Below, piece after piece: positions 37,246 to 46,181 of a stretch of 64,000 nt of DNA. This DNA comes from Kiloniella spongiae (lineage in GTDB: Bacteria; Pseudomonadota; Alphaproteobacteria; Kiloniellales; Kiloniellaceae): positions 248,001-312,000 of the forward strand of contig NZ_LAQL01000006.1 of assembly GCF_001026905.1 (NCBI RefSeq), given 5' to 3'. The translations under genes and the position numbers were made by a program. Below the pieces are notes generated by a model. That model saw only the letters and a list, made by a program, of their open reading frames with translations, did not search any database and was not told where the DNA came from. Position 1 is the stretch's first letter. Each line of letters opens with the position of its first letter.

Positions 37246-37882
37246 AATATTAATCTTCAGACATGGGCCAACTGTTTGGAATGCAGAGAAACGAATGCAG
37301 GGAAGATCTGATATTTCCCTCTCTGGGCAAGGCATAGAGACTGTTAAAAAGTGGCAACTTCCAAAGGAATGGATGGACGTGTCTTGGTATGTCAGCCCTT
37401 TGCAACGTGCTCAAGAAACCGCCAAACTGCTAGGACGAAAGAAGTTTAAAACTGATCCTTTGTTGATCGAAATGTCTTGGGGAAATTGGGAAGGGCAAAG
37501 GTTACCCGAATTGAGAGAAAAGCTAGGGCCAGAAATGGAAAAAATGGAGGCGCTTGGGCTGGATCTGTGCCCCCCTGACGGTGAAAGCCCCAGAGATGTT
37601 CAAGAACGCCTGAAACCTTTTCTAGGTAGAATTGCAAAATCAAATCAGTCAATTGTCTCTGTGTCTCACAAAGGAGTCCTACGAGCGCTTTATGCCGCCG
37701 CAACAAACTGGGACATGCGCGGCAAACCAAAAGAAAAAATAAGAGATAACTGCGCTCATCTTTTTCAGATTTCCTCAGCAGGTAAAATCAGCGTAAAAAC
37801 AATGAATATCAGTTTGTTATCGTCTATTGATTTTTTCCCAAGACCCACAAAATTATCAAACCCCTCCGAAGAAGCCCTCTAA
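37238..37882 (+). CDS. Histidine phosphatase family protein
   Basis: The 214-residue protein is a phosphoglycerate-mutase-like phosphatase: ILIFRHGPTVWN with the catalytic RHG at residues 8-10, YVSPLQRAQETAKLLG, EMSWGNWEGQ with the acid, and SVSHKGVLRALYAAA with the second histidine. Known members of this fold remove phosphate from sugar phosphates, including GpgP in glucosylglycerate synthesis of mycobacteria. Its place between two paralogous glycosyltransferase genes, with overlaps of eight and one base, suggests that it removes a phosphate from a product of the pathway. That is inference. Confidence 0.88.
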   Translation: MSEILIFRHGPTVWNAEKRMQGRSDISLSGQGIETVKKWQLPKEWMDVSWYVSPLQRAQETAKLLGRKKFKTDPLLIEMSWGNWEGQRLPELREKLGPEMEKMEALGLDLCPPDGESPRDVQERLKPFLGRIAKSNQSIVSVSHKGVLRALYAAATNWDMRGKPKEKIRDNCAHLFQISSAGKISVKTMNISLLSSIDFFPRPTKLSNPSEEAL

Positions 37883-39081
37883 TGAAGATCCCAAAAGATA
37901 CCGTTAATGTTTTTATCTATGTTCAACATCTTCTGGGTATCGGACACCTCAGACGCGCTTCTTTACTTGCCAAAACCATGGACAAAGCAGGCATGTCGGT
38001 ACTTTTTGCATCGGGAGGGCGCCCCGTATCCTACCTTGATATTGGTAAAGCCCAACTTTTTCAGCTTCCTGCACTTCATGCAGCCGATAACAGTTTTAAG
38101 GTTCTAAAGGATATTAATGGATCAATCGTTGATGATGAGTGGAAAGAACATCGAAAAGAGATGCTTTTATCAGCTTTTCGCAAGGCTTCTCCAGACGTAC
38201 TTTTGATAGAAATGTTTCCTTTTGGCAGACGCCAGATGCGTTTCGAGTTGGATCCTCTGATCGCGTTAGCGAAATCAATGAACATCCCCGTCATCAGTTC
38301 TATCCGAGACATCCTAACAACCCATAAAACCCCGGGTAAAAGTGAGTGGATTATTGATCGGGTCAAAAAAGATATTGATCATGTTCTGGTTCATGGAGAT
38401 CCTGATTTTATCCCCCTTGAAGATAGCTTTCCGCTTGCCGAAAAAATTAAAGATAAAATCATCTATACAGGCTACGTCGTTGAACATGACCAAAATCGAG
38501 ACCCCAGTTATAGAACCAGTTCACCAGAGGATAGAAAAGGTGTACTCGTTTCTGCAGGTGGAGGGGCCGTAGCTCTGCCCTTGGCTGAAGCGGTCATAAA
38601 AGCCAAAAATCTCTCCACTTTGAACAATGTGCCCTGGCTATTGCTTCTGGGAACCAATCTGCCTGATCAAGAATTCAACGACATCGTCAAGCGGGCACCT
38701 GAGGGTATGATTGTTGAACGAAACCGCCCGGATTTTTGCGCACTTCTCTCCAAATCTCAACTTTCCATCAGTCAGGCCGGCTATAACACTGTTATGGAAA
38801 CGCTTATGACTGAGACGCCAGCGATTGTCGTTCCCTTTTCAGCCGACAGTCAGAGCGAGCAAACAGATCGAGCACAGAAACTCGAAAAAGCGGGTGCACT
38901 CTCACTTTTGTCAGAAGCAGGCCTAACACCGGAAAATCTAGCGAGAAAAATAGACGATGTTGTCCAAAAATCAATTTCAACTATAAAAATAGATGTTCAC
39001 GGCACACACAAAACAACACTTTTTATCAAAAGTTTAATTGAGAAAAAAACTAACCAGAGAGCCATACAGTGCCCCAAATAG
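37882..39081 (+). CDS. MurG-like glycosyltransferase, paralogue 3 of the array
   Basis: The 399-residue protein begins VFIYVQHLLGIGHLRRASLLAKTMDKAG and has LLIEMFPFGRRQMRFELDPLI, VLVHGDPDFIPLEDSFPLA, GVLVSAGGGAVALPLAEAV and SISQAGYNTVMETLMTETPAIVVPF. The ATG overlaps the phosphatase stop (TAATG). Its DNA shares a 23-base identical stretch with the paralogue at 36040, and the two proteins share the MFPFGRRQMRFEL block, so they came from one duplicated gene. The N- and C-terminal halves form a GT-B fold. The reaction is unknown. Confidence 0.88.
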   Translation: MKIPKDTVNVFIYVQHLLGIGHLRRASLLAKTMDKAGMSVLFASGGRPVSYLDIGKAQLFQLPALHAADNSFKVLKDINGSIVDDEWKEHRKEMLLSAFRKASPDVLLIEMFPFGRRQMRFELDPLIALAKSMNIPVISSIRDILTTHKTPGKSEWIIDRVKKDIDHVLVHGDPDFIPLEDSFPLAEKIKDKIIYTGYVVEHDQNRDPSYRTSSPEDRKGVLVSAGGGAVALPLAEAVIKAKNLSTLNNVPWLLLLGTNLPDQEFNDIVKRAPEGMIVERNRPDFCALLSKSQLSISQAGYNTVMETLMTETPAIVVPFSADSQSEQTDRAQKLEKAGALSLLSEAGLTPENLARKIDDVVQKSISTIKIDVHGTHKTTLFIKSLIEKKTNQRAIQCPK

Positions 39082-39620
39082 CCCCACAGAGCTTCAAATA
39101 CCCCCTTTTTGATATTTATCTTGATTACCTGAAAACTGTTTTTGGCTTAACAATAGGTCTTGGCGGATTGATTTACGGTCTGAACAACACTTTTTCTCAG
39201 ATCTGTTTTGGCGCCATCCTTGTTATCTTTATTGTCTTTGGATTTCATTCATTCCGACGTCACAGAACACACGTAAATCTGGACAGCGAACAAGTTGAAA
39301 TTACAGATTTCAGAAAACGTAAAGTTCAATTTAAAGATATAGAAAACATAGAGTTACGATATTATGGGCGTCCGGTAAAAGACAAAGATAGTGATCAAAA
39401 ACCCAAAGGTGTCCTACATCTAACTTTAAAAAGCAGAGAACAAAAACTCACTTTTGATTCCAACCTGTATGGCTTCAGATACCTGGTCTGGTCAGTCATA
39501 CTATTTGCGAAAGAGTCCAACCTGCCGCTTGACCCTGGTACCATTGGCAATATGCTAGATATCGGACTTGATCCAGAAGGCAGCAGTGAAATGCCGGATC
39601 CAAAAATGTCGGGAATTTAA
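39069..39620 (+). CDS. Small membrane protein with C-terminal PH-like region (183 aa)
   Basis: The protein has two membrane helices at residues 18-60 (YLKTVFGLTIGLGGLIYGL and ICFGAILVIFIVFGF), and then a soluble tail that looks like a bacterial PH-type beta sandwich (THVNLDSEQVEITDFRKRKVQFKDIENIELRYYG, LHLTLKSREQKLTFDSN). It begins with a GTG inside the end of the previous gene and overlaps it by 13 bases, so it belongs to the array. I know no characterised homologue. A scaffold or membrane partner of the glycosyltransferases is a possible job. Confidence 0.75.
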   Translation: MPQIAPQSFKYPLFDIYLDYLKTVFGLTIGLGGLIYGLNNTFSQICFGAILVIFIVFGFHSFRRHRTHVNLDSEQVEITDFRKRKVQFKDIENIELRYYGRPVKDKDSDQKPKGVLHLTLKSREQKLTFDSNLYGFRYLVWSVILFAKESNLPLDPGTIGNMLDIGLDPEGSSEMPDPKMSGI

Positions 39621-39677
39621 AAAAAGATAGAAGAAGATCAAGCCAACAGGGTTTAACAACGGGGCCAGAGTATCATC

Positions 39678-41594
39678 GTGAACGATCTGTTACAGGTCAA
39701 AGACCTCCGTGTCGCATTTAAGCTTCCAGAAGGAACTTTGAACGCCGTCAAAGGTGTATCCTTTCGCATCCCTAGAGGGAAAACTGTTTCTCTAGTTGGT
39801 GAATCAGGATCAGGAAAGTCCGTTGTCAGTCAGGCAATCATGGGCATTTTACCAAAAGTTGCCGAAATTGCAGGTGGTGAAATTCTTTTTTCTGATCCAG
39901 TAAAGCACGGCGAAGTCCTTGACCTCGCCAGAATACACCCCGACAGCAAGCAGATGCGACAAATACGCGGCGGTAGAATCTCCATGGTTTTTCAGGAGCC
40001 AATGACCTCGCTTTCACCAGTACATACGGTTGGAAACCAGATCTGTGAAGCTCTGGAGTTACACCGCGCCATTTCCGCTGCTCAAGCACTGGAACTTGCA
40101 ACCGACATGTTACGTATGGTGGGGTTCCCCGACCCAATCAGAGCCATGCGTACCTATCCATTTGAACTCTCAGGTGGGTTGCGACAGCGCGCTGTTATAG
40201 CCATGGCCTTGGTGTGTCACCCTGCGCTACTCATAGCCGATGAACCCACCACTGCGCTGGATGTCACCATTCAGGCGCAAATTCTGAAACTAATCAAAGA
40301 CTTGCAGAGCGAACTGGACATGTCCGTTCTGATGATCACACACGACCTTGGCGTTGTAGCCAACATGGCTGATGAAGTTGTGGTTATGTATCACGGAGAG
40401 GTAATGGAGAGCGGTACACTGGAGGATATTTTCAGAAGAGCCGAACACCCCTACCTCAAGGCCTTACTTCATGCGGTTCCCCGTTTTGATATGAAACCGG
40501 ATGAACGGCTCAAGCCAATTCGGGAAATTGAGCATCATCCGGACAACCCTATTCTCAAAGCAAAGAGACAACGACGAATAATCTGTGAAGATGATCCCCC
40601 TTTGCTTGAGGTAAATAATATCTCAAAATCTTTTACGATCAGAAAAGGTGGGTTTTTCTCTCAAAAATCAACGGAAAAGGCATTGGCCGTTGATGATATC
40701 AGCTTTTTTGTCAATCGCGGGGAATGCCTAGGCCTTGTCGGAGAAAGTGGCTGCGGTAAAACCACACTGTCAAAGATCATCATGCGCGCCCTGAAGCCCG
40801 ATCAAGGGTCAATTATTTTCAGGGATCAAGAGAATAATCCGACAGATGTTTTAGCGTTGGAGAAAAAGAATCTCTTTGATTTTCGTGAACGTGTACAGTT
40901 CATGTTCCAGGATCCCTATAGTTCGCTCAACCCACGTATGACTGTGCAGGAGTTAATTGGTGAACCACTGCTCATACATGGCATGAAAGACCCTAAAGAG
41001 CGGCGAAGGTACGTTGAAAGCCTGATGGATGTCGTTGGATTGGCACCAATGCATATAAATCGTTACCCACATTCATTTTCAGGAGGGCAGCGTCAACGTA
41101 TCGGCATTGCGAGGGCATTGGCCCTGCAGCCGGACCTTTTGATCTGTGACGAGCCTGTATCAGCATTAGATGTCTCTATTCAGGCTCAGGTTCTTAATCT
41201 TCTGAAAGATTTGAAAGCAGCTTTGGGTCTGACCTATATCTTCATCAGTCACAATCTGGCGGTTATTGATTATATTGCAGATCGGATTATCGTCATGTGC
41301 AGAGGACGACTGGTTGAATCTGCCCCGAAAGAATTACTCTTTAAAAACCCCGTTCATCCCTATACCCGCGCACTAGTATCTGCAGTCCCAGACCCCGACC
41401 TTGACCATCCACTTGACTTAAAGGATCTACTGGAAGGCAAAGCCTCTGTGCCGGAAAACTGGCCAGCGCCTTTCACCGTAAATGATCAGCACGAGATGAC
41501 CATGGTTGCTTTAGGTGGCGGACACTATGTACGCGTCCATAAAGGCACTGATAGCACTGCAATCCCTCAACCAGACATGAGGGAGAACGCATAA
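39678..41594 (+). CDS. yejF: Peptide/nickel-type ABC transporter ATPase, fused double domain (YejF/DppD-DppF like)
   Basis: Two ATPase domains are joined in 638 residues. The first has Walker A GESGSGKSVVSQA, signature LSGGLRQRAVIAMAL and Walker B LLIADEPTTALD; the second has GESGCGKTTLSKI, SGGQRQRIGIARALAL and LLICDEPVSALD. Oligopeptide-type C-terminal helices follow each (HPYLKALL, HPYTRALV). This fused design is that of YejF. The two permease genes follow with one- and four-base overlaps. It lies 57 bases after the membrane protein gene. Substrate is probably a small peptide or an oligosaccharide-like compound. Confidence 0.92.
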   Translation: MNDLLQVKDLRVAFKLPEGTLNAVKGVSFRIPRGKTVSLVGESGSGKSVVSQAIMGILPKVAEIAGGEILFSDPVKHGEVLDLARIHPDSKQMRQIRGGRISMVFQEPMTSLSPVHTVGNQICEALELHRAISAAQALELATDMLRMVGFPDPIRAMRTYPFELSGGLRQRAVIAMALVCHPALLIADEPTTALDVTIQAQILKLIKDLQSELDMSVLMITHDLGVVANMADEVVVMYHGEVMESGTLEDIFRRAEHPYLKALLHAVPRFDMKPDERLKPIREIEHHPDNPILKAKRQRRIICEDDPPLLEVNNISKSFTIRKGGFFSQKSTEKALAVDDISFFVNRGECLGLVGESGCGKTTLSKIIMRALKPDQGSIIFRDQENNPTDVLALEKKNLFDFRERVQFMFQDPYSSLNPRMTVQELIGEPLLIHGMKDPKERRRYVESLMDVVGLAPMHINRYPHSFSGGQRQRIGIARALALQPDLLICDEPVSALDVSIQAQVLNLLKDLKAALGLTYIFISHNLAVIDYIADRIIVMCRGRLVESAPKELLFKNPVHPYTRALVSAVPDPDLDHPLDLKDLLEGKASVPENWPAPFTVNDQHEMTMVALGGGHYVRVHKGTDSTAIPQPDMRENA

Positions 41595-42592
41595 TGTTGG
41601 GCTATATCGTCAATCGTATTTTGGCCATGGTGCCGACGTTGCTTATCATTTCAGCAATTATCTTTACTCTGATTCAGTTACCGCCCGGCGATTACCTTGA
41701 AACACAGATTGCCGAAATGCAGGCACAGGGCGAAAACGTCGATCAGGAAAAAATTGATTATCTCCGTACCGAATATGGTTTGGACAAGCCCATGTACGTA
41801 CAATATTTTGACTGGGTTTTGGGGCTTTTACAGGGTGATCTTGGTTACTCATTCGAACATGAGTTACCAGTAACCGAAGTTATTGGTGATCGCATCACAC
41901 TGACCATCATACTCGCCCTTGCAGCAACACTTTTTACTTATGTTCTCTCCTTTCCAATAGGTATCTATACCGCCGTCAAACAATACTCTGTCGGTGACTA
42001 TGTTTTCAGTTTTGTCGGCTTTATTGGTCTCGCGACCCCTAACTTTTTGCTGGCTCTGGTTTTGCTTTATTTTGCCAACGTCTGGTTCGGCACTTCTATT
42101 GGCGGCTTGATGGATGACGAGTTTATCGGCAAGCCCTGGAGTATGGATAAAGCACTCTCTGTACTTGAGCACCTATGGGTGCCTGTCGTTGTAATTGGTA
42201 CGTCTGGTACCGCTGGTATGATCAGACGACTACGTGCGAACATGCTGGATGAACTATCAAAGCAATACGTCATTACAGCCAAAGCAAAAGGTCAGACACC
42301 ACTTAAAATCCTATTGAAATACCCACTTCGTTTGGCAATAAATCCATTTATCGCGGATATTGGATCTATTCTGCCTGATTTGCTTTCCGGCTCTGTACTG
42401 GTCGCTGTCGTCATGGGACTGGAAACAACAGGGCCGATGTTGGTCGATTCTCTGTTGAGTCAGGACATGTATCTCGCGGGATCATTCCTTATCATCGAAG
42501 CATCACTGGTTGTTATCGGCGTCTTTATTTCAGATCTGATTCTTGCCTCGATAGATCCAAGAATTCGCCTCGGCGGGGGAGCTGAAAAATGA
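41594..42592 (+). CDS. yejB: ABC transporter permease (OppB/YejB type)
   Basis: The 332-residue protein has six membrane helices and an opening LGYIVNRILAMVPTLLIISAIIFTL with a periplasmic loop EMQAQGENVDQEKIDYLRTEYGLDKPMYVQY, as in OppB-type permeases. The coupling helix lies in LRANMLDELSKQYVITAKAKGQTPLKILLKYPLRLAI. The ATG overlaps the ATPase stop by one base. It forms the membrane pore with the next permease. Confidence 0.9.
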   Translation: MLGYIVNRILAMVPTLLIISAIIFTLIQLPPGDYLETQIAEMQAQGENVDQEKIDYLRTEYGLDKPMYVQYFDWVLGLLQGDLGYSFEHELPVTEVIGDRITLTIILALAATLFTYVLSFPIGIYTAVKQYSVGDYVFSFVGFIGLATPNFLLALVLLYFANVWFGTSIGGLMDDEFIGKPWSMDKALSVLEHLWVPVVVIGTSGTAGMIRRLRANMLDELSKQYVITAKAKGQTPLKILLKYPLRLAINPFIADIGSILPDLLSGSVLVAVVMGLETTGPMLVDSLLSQDMYLAGSFLIIEASLVVIGVFISDLILASIDPRIRLGGGAEK

Positions 42593-43776
42593 GTAAAAAC
42601 ACAACAGATCACCAACCCCCAAATCAGCCAATGAAGCATTACGTCAACCCTGCCTCTTTTGATCCACAGTCAGTAACGAAACTGACGCCACAGCAAGAAC
42701 GCTATTTCACTGCATCGCAATGGCAGATCATGTGGTGGAAGTTCAAAAAGCACAAACTTGCGGTTTATTCCGGCATTATCCTGCTCTGCATGTATATTGT
42801 TGCTATTCTGGCGGAACTAGTTGCCCCCTATAATTTACACAATCGGGAAACAAAATTTATCTACGCCCCGCCACAGGCCATTCATTTTTTCCATCAAGAC
42901 GAGTTCGTAGGCCCCTTCGTCTATGGCTTTGATTACAATCTCAATATGGACAACCTCAAGCGGGAATACACCCCTAATACCGCAGATGTTCAAAAGCTGA
43001 GCTTTTTTTGCCGAAGTGATCAGGAATATGATTACCTCGGTCTGATCAGTGGAGACTTCCATTTTGTCTGCCCCGCAGAAAACGGAACCCTCTTTATCTG
43101 GGGGACTGATCGTTTGGGGCGTGATGTCTTTAGTCGTATTATTTACGGTTCAAGGATCTCTCTGACCATTGGTTTAATAGGTGTTGCCATTAGCTTTGTA
43201 CTCGGTACCTTCTTTGGTGGCCTTGCAGGATATTTTGGTGGTCTGGTCGATAATTTCATTCTGCGAGCCATCGAAATACTCAAATCTTTCCCAAGCCTGC
43301 CACTTTTTATGACTCTTTCCGCTCTCTTGCCCGTTACCTGGAGTCCCCTGGGCGTCTTTTTTGGTATATCGATAATTCAAGGCTTCTTGGATTGGCCGGG
43401 ATTAGCTCGTGCTGTCAGGTCGAAACTATTAAGCCTTCGCGAAGAAGATTTCACCACAGCAGCACAGTTAATGGGTGCTTCGCACGCAAGGATTATTGGC
43501 AAGCACCTTTTACCTTCGTTCAGTAGTCATCTTATTGCCTCTGCAACCTTGGCCATACCTATGATGATACTGGGCGAGACCAGCTTGTCTTTCCTTGGTC
43601 TAGGGCTAAGAGCACCAATCACATCATGGGGTGTACTACTCAACGAAGCTCAGAATATTAGCGCCGTGGTTCTATACCCATGGCTGCTCTTACCCGTTCA
43701 ACCCGTGATACTGGTTGTACTTTGCTATAACTTCTTGGGTGACGGGCTGCGTGATGCCGCAGACCCCTATAAATAA
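42589..43776 (+). CDS. yejE: ABC transporter permease (OppC/YejE type)
   Basis: The 395-residue protein has an N-terminal cytoplasmic arm of about 55 residues, a first helix (YSGIILLCMYIVAILAELVAPY), a long periplasmic loop holding NTADVQKLSFFCRSDQEYDYLG, then five helices with the coupling motif EEDFTTAAQLMGASHARIIGKHLLPS. This long loop is shared with YejE-type permeases. The binding protein usually found next to such genes is not within the window. The stop is followed by a hairpin. Confidence 0.9.
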   Translation: MSKNTTDHQPPNQPMKHYVNPASFDPQSVTKLTPQQERYFTASQWQIMWWKFKKHKLAVYSGIILLCMYIVAILAELVAPYNLHNRETKFIYAPPQAIHFFHQDEFVGPFVYGFDYNLNMDNLKREYTPNTADVQKLSFFCRSDQEYDYLGLISGDFHFVCPAENGTLFIWGTDRLGRDVFSRIIYGSRISLTIGLIGVAISFVLGTFFGGLAGYFGGLVDNFILRAIEILKSFPSLPLFMTLSALLPVTWSPLGVFFGISIIQGFLDWPGLARAVRSKLLSLREEDFTTAAQLMGASHARIIGKHLLPSFSSHLIASATLAIPMMILGETSLSFLGLGLRAPITSWGVLLNEAQNISAVVLYPWLLLPVQPVILVVLCYNFLGDGLRDAADPYK

Positions 43777-43784
43777 ATTCGCTG

Positions 43785-43811
43785 AGATGAGAAGACTGTT
43801 TCTTCTCATCT
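43785..43811. terminator. Weak bidirectional hairpin between yejE and the cyclase gene
   Basis: AGATGAGAAG pairs perfectly with CTTCTCATCT around ACTGTTT. Neither side has a full T-run (TAAATT on the plus strand), so termination is only moderately likely. It sits between two convergent genes. Confidence 0.55.
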
Positions 43812-43815
43812 TAAA

Positions 43816-45138
43816 TTAATCTGCAATCACGACAAGATCCATGGCGTCAGAAACACCCGTGACCTGACTCTGGACAAGCACTTTTCGCTCCAACAAGGGA
43901 TGATACCCTTGTTCAACGGCTCTTTTGTATGTCGTTTGATCAGCAAGAGCACGCACACCAACATCTTTATTATGCTTTTCAAGCTTCGCCGAGAGATTAA
44001 CCGCGTCACCAATTACGGTGTATTCCAGACGCGTATCATCACCAACAGCCCCAAAGAGAACAGGCCCAACAGCAACTGATCCATTAACCAGTGGCGCTTC
44101 TTCACCATTATCCCTTTGCCATGCCGCTGTTACCTTCATTAGCTCATCCATGGCCCTTAAAGCATCTGCAGCATAGGTTTCCGAAGGGACAGAAGCCCCA
44201 AAGGTTGCCATGATGCCATCCCCCATAAACTTATCAATTGATCCGCCATGCTTTTGGATAATCGGAACACAAAGTTGCTGATATTCTGCCAAAGTGCCCA
44301 TCACAATCTCTGCTGATTCTACCGCGGCTAACTTTGTGAACCCGCGCATATCCAAATTCATAATTGCGGCTTCACGCCTTTCAGCACTTCCCACCGTTAT
44401 TTTATCTTTTGAATCAGCAATCTTTTTAGCTACTTCAGGCGAAAAGAAGCGCGAAAGTTCTTGCGCCGCCTGTCGTTCCGAAACTGAATTGATCAATAAA
44501 GCCCGAGCACGCACCAATGCAACAGCCAAAATAAGTGTCACAACCAAAATAGAGATTATCTTGTCAAACTCTGCCCCGAGAAGAATAGAATTTGAGGTCA
44601 TGTAGTGCACATAATCCCTGGTAATCATGCTGTCCATGGAATCAAAGGAAACGACATACATAATCATCACTCCCCACCCGAGGGCAGCAAATAATCCGGC
44701 AATGACAACGAACTTGGCTTCAAATCTCAAAGCTCTGATAGCTATGAAGATAAAAACATACAGAAGGGTTGGAACTTTCAGATAAAAACTTGGGGGTTGA
44801 TTATATTGCACATGAAAGCTCCAGATCAGAACCATCAAAAGCGTCATATCAAAAAGCGCAGAAAAGGCGAGCGACCAGTCCGGCATATGGAAATTATAAG
44901 CCCAGACGATACGTATCAGTGTCAGCACCAAATAAATGCTCAAAGCCCAGGGAACTGGCGCAAAAGTCACATCTTCGTTAAAAGTTTTTGGCGATATAAG
45001 ATAGAGAGAACCGAAAATAGAAACAACAGCGAGCTGAATCCAGCCGATTAGCCGTTCCGTTTTATCTTCCTGTTCATGAATGGCGTTAAGTACCCGCTCT
45101 GGCAAAGCTGTTTCATTAACCGAGCTAAACCATTTCAT
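43816..45138 (-). CDS. Membrane-bound class III adenylate cyclase
   Basis: The 440-residue protein has about six membrane helices over residues 30-210 and a class III cyclase domain over residues 250-420. Metal-binding Asp263 (NLDMRGFTKL) and Asp307 (KFMGDGIMATF) are present; Lys303 and Asp378 (EYTVIGDAVN) fit ATP as substrate. Asn381 is present, but the transition-state Arg is Lys385 (NLSAKLE). Activity may therefore be reduced. It is followed on the same strand by an unrelated-looking metallo-beta-lactamase-fold gene that lies upstream of it in reading order, so the two are probably not a single message, but both could act on cAMP. Confidence 0.9.
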   Translation of the reverse strand: MKWFSSVNETALPERVLNAIHEQEDKTERLIGWIQLAVVSIFGSLYLISPKTFNEDVTFAPVPWALSIYLVLTLIRIVWAYNFHMPDWSLAFSALFDMTLLMVLIWSFHVQYNQPPSFYLKVPTLLYVFIFIAIRALRFEAKFVVIAGLFAALGWGVMIMYVVSFDSMDSMITRDYVHYMTSNSILLGAEFDKIISILVVTLILAVALVRARALLINSVSERQAAQELSRFFSPEVAKKIADSKDKITVGSAERREAAIMNLDMRGFTKLAAVESAEIVMGTLAEYQQLCVPIIQKHGGSIDKFMGDGIMATFGASVPSETYAADALRAMDELMKVTAAWQRDNGEEAPLVNGSVAVGPVLFGAVGDDTRLEYTVIGDAVNLSAKLEKHNKDVGVRALADQTTYKRAVEQGYHPLLERKVLVQSQVTGVSDAMDLVVIAD

Positions 45139-45276
45139 TTTTATAATCCCGAGATGCCTCTAAATCACACTGCGATCTACCCGCGTGTTACAGCCTAAAT
45201 AAGCTTTTGCAGGCTTTAATTCTACAGATACTTTGATCAAGCCGTGGTCAGAATTCCGTGATCAGAGCAGAATCGA

Positions 45277-46116
45277 TTATAAATCTAGAACAAGACCTTC
45301 TTTTGCAAACAGCGTACCCGGACGAGCTTTATCAGCCTTTTCAGCCTCAATATCCAGGAAATCATCGTTATGACAAGGGTCATGATGGAAAGCAATTAAC
45401 TGTTTCACATCTGCCAAATCACACAACCGTACCCCTTCTTGCCAGGTTGAATGTCCCCAGTCCTTGAATTTAGGAAATTCTTCATCCGTATAACTACTGT
45501 CATAGACCATGCAGTCAGCGTCTTGAACAAGTTCAATTATTTGGCGGTCCGGGACACCGGGGGTATGTTCCGTATCAGTTATGTAACAAAAGGACTTGCC
45601 TTTGTATTCAAGGCGGTATCCCGTCGCGCCATTAGGATGATTCAAAGGAGTCGTACGTATTTTGAGGCCGGGATAGGGCTCTAACGTTTCGCCGCTATGA
45701 AAATCATGAAATGTCACGTTCGCAGAAAATATTTTTGGGGGTACCGGAAACAAAGGTTCAGCCATGTAACGGCACAAAATTTCGTGCAAATTACTTTGCT
45801 GTTCCAACAAATGCCCTGCCCACAAACGCACTTTGTTTTTAGGGTAAAAGTTTGGACCAAAAAACGGCATTCCCATAATGTGGTCGTGATGGGTATGGGA
45901 GAAAAGAATATCAATCTGCTGTTTATCACTCGCAGAACAGATATTTTGTCCCAAAGATCTAATACCCGTTCCTGCATCGAAAATAAAATGGTGATCTCCA
46001 CAGCGAACCTCTACGCATGACGTATTCCCGCCATAACGTCTGTGGCTATTTTCCGGGCAAGGTATTGATCCTCTTACTCCCCAGAATTTTACTGTAAAAT
46101 CACTCGTTGCCGACAC
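45277..46116 (-). CDS. Metallo-beta-lactamase-fold hydrolase, possible cyclic-nucleotide phosphodiesterase
   Basis: The 279-residue protein has the MBL metal motif HTHHDH at residues 74-79, further His ligands at LNHPNG and HHDP near residue 264, and FWGVRGSIPCPE, RYGGNTSCVEV and FDAGTGIRSLG at the front, as in the PhnP/cyclic-phosphodiesterase side of the superfamily. It reads in the same direction as the cyclase gene, which starts 138 bases downstream. The family hydrolyses phosphodiesters or similar esters; that the substrate here is cAMP is an inference from the neighbour. Confidence 0.88.
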   Translation of the reverse strand: MSATSDFTVKFWGVRGSIPCPENSHRRYGGNTSCVEVRCGDHHFIFDAGTGIRSLGQNICSASDKQQIDILFSHTHHDHIMGMPFFGPNFYPKNKVRLWAGHLLEQQSNLHEILCRYMAEPLFPVPPKIFSANVTFHDFHSGETLEPYPGLKIRTTPLNHPNGATGYRLEYKGKSFCYITDTEHTPGVPDRQIIELVQDADCMVYDSSYTDEEFPKFKDWGHSTWQEGVRLCDLADVKQLIAFHHDPCHNDDFLDIEAEKADKARPGTLFAKEGLVLDL

Positions 46117-46181
46117 GTTTCATAATCTCCCGGCCACTAGATAGCCAAATGCAAAATTCACAGATCCTTACTGAAGCACCT

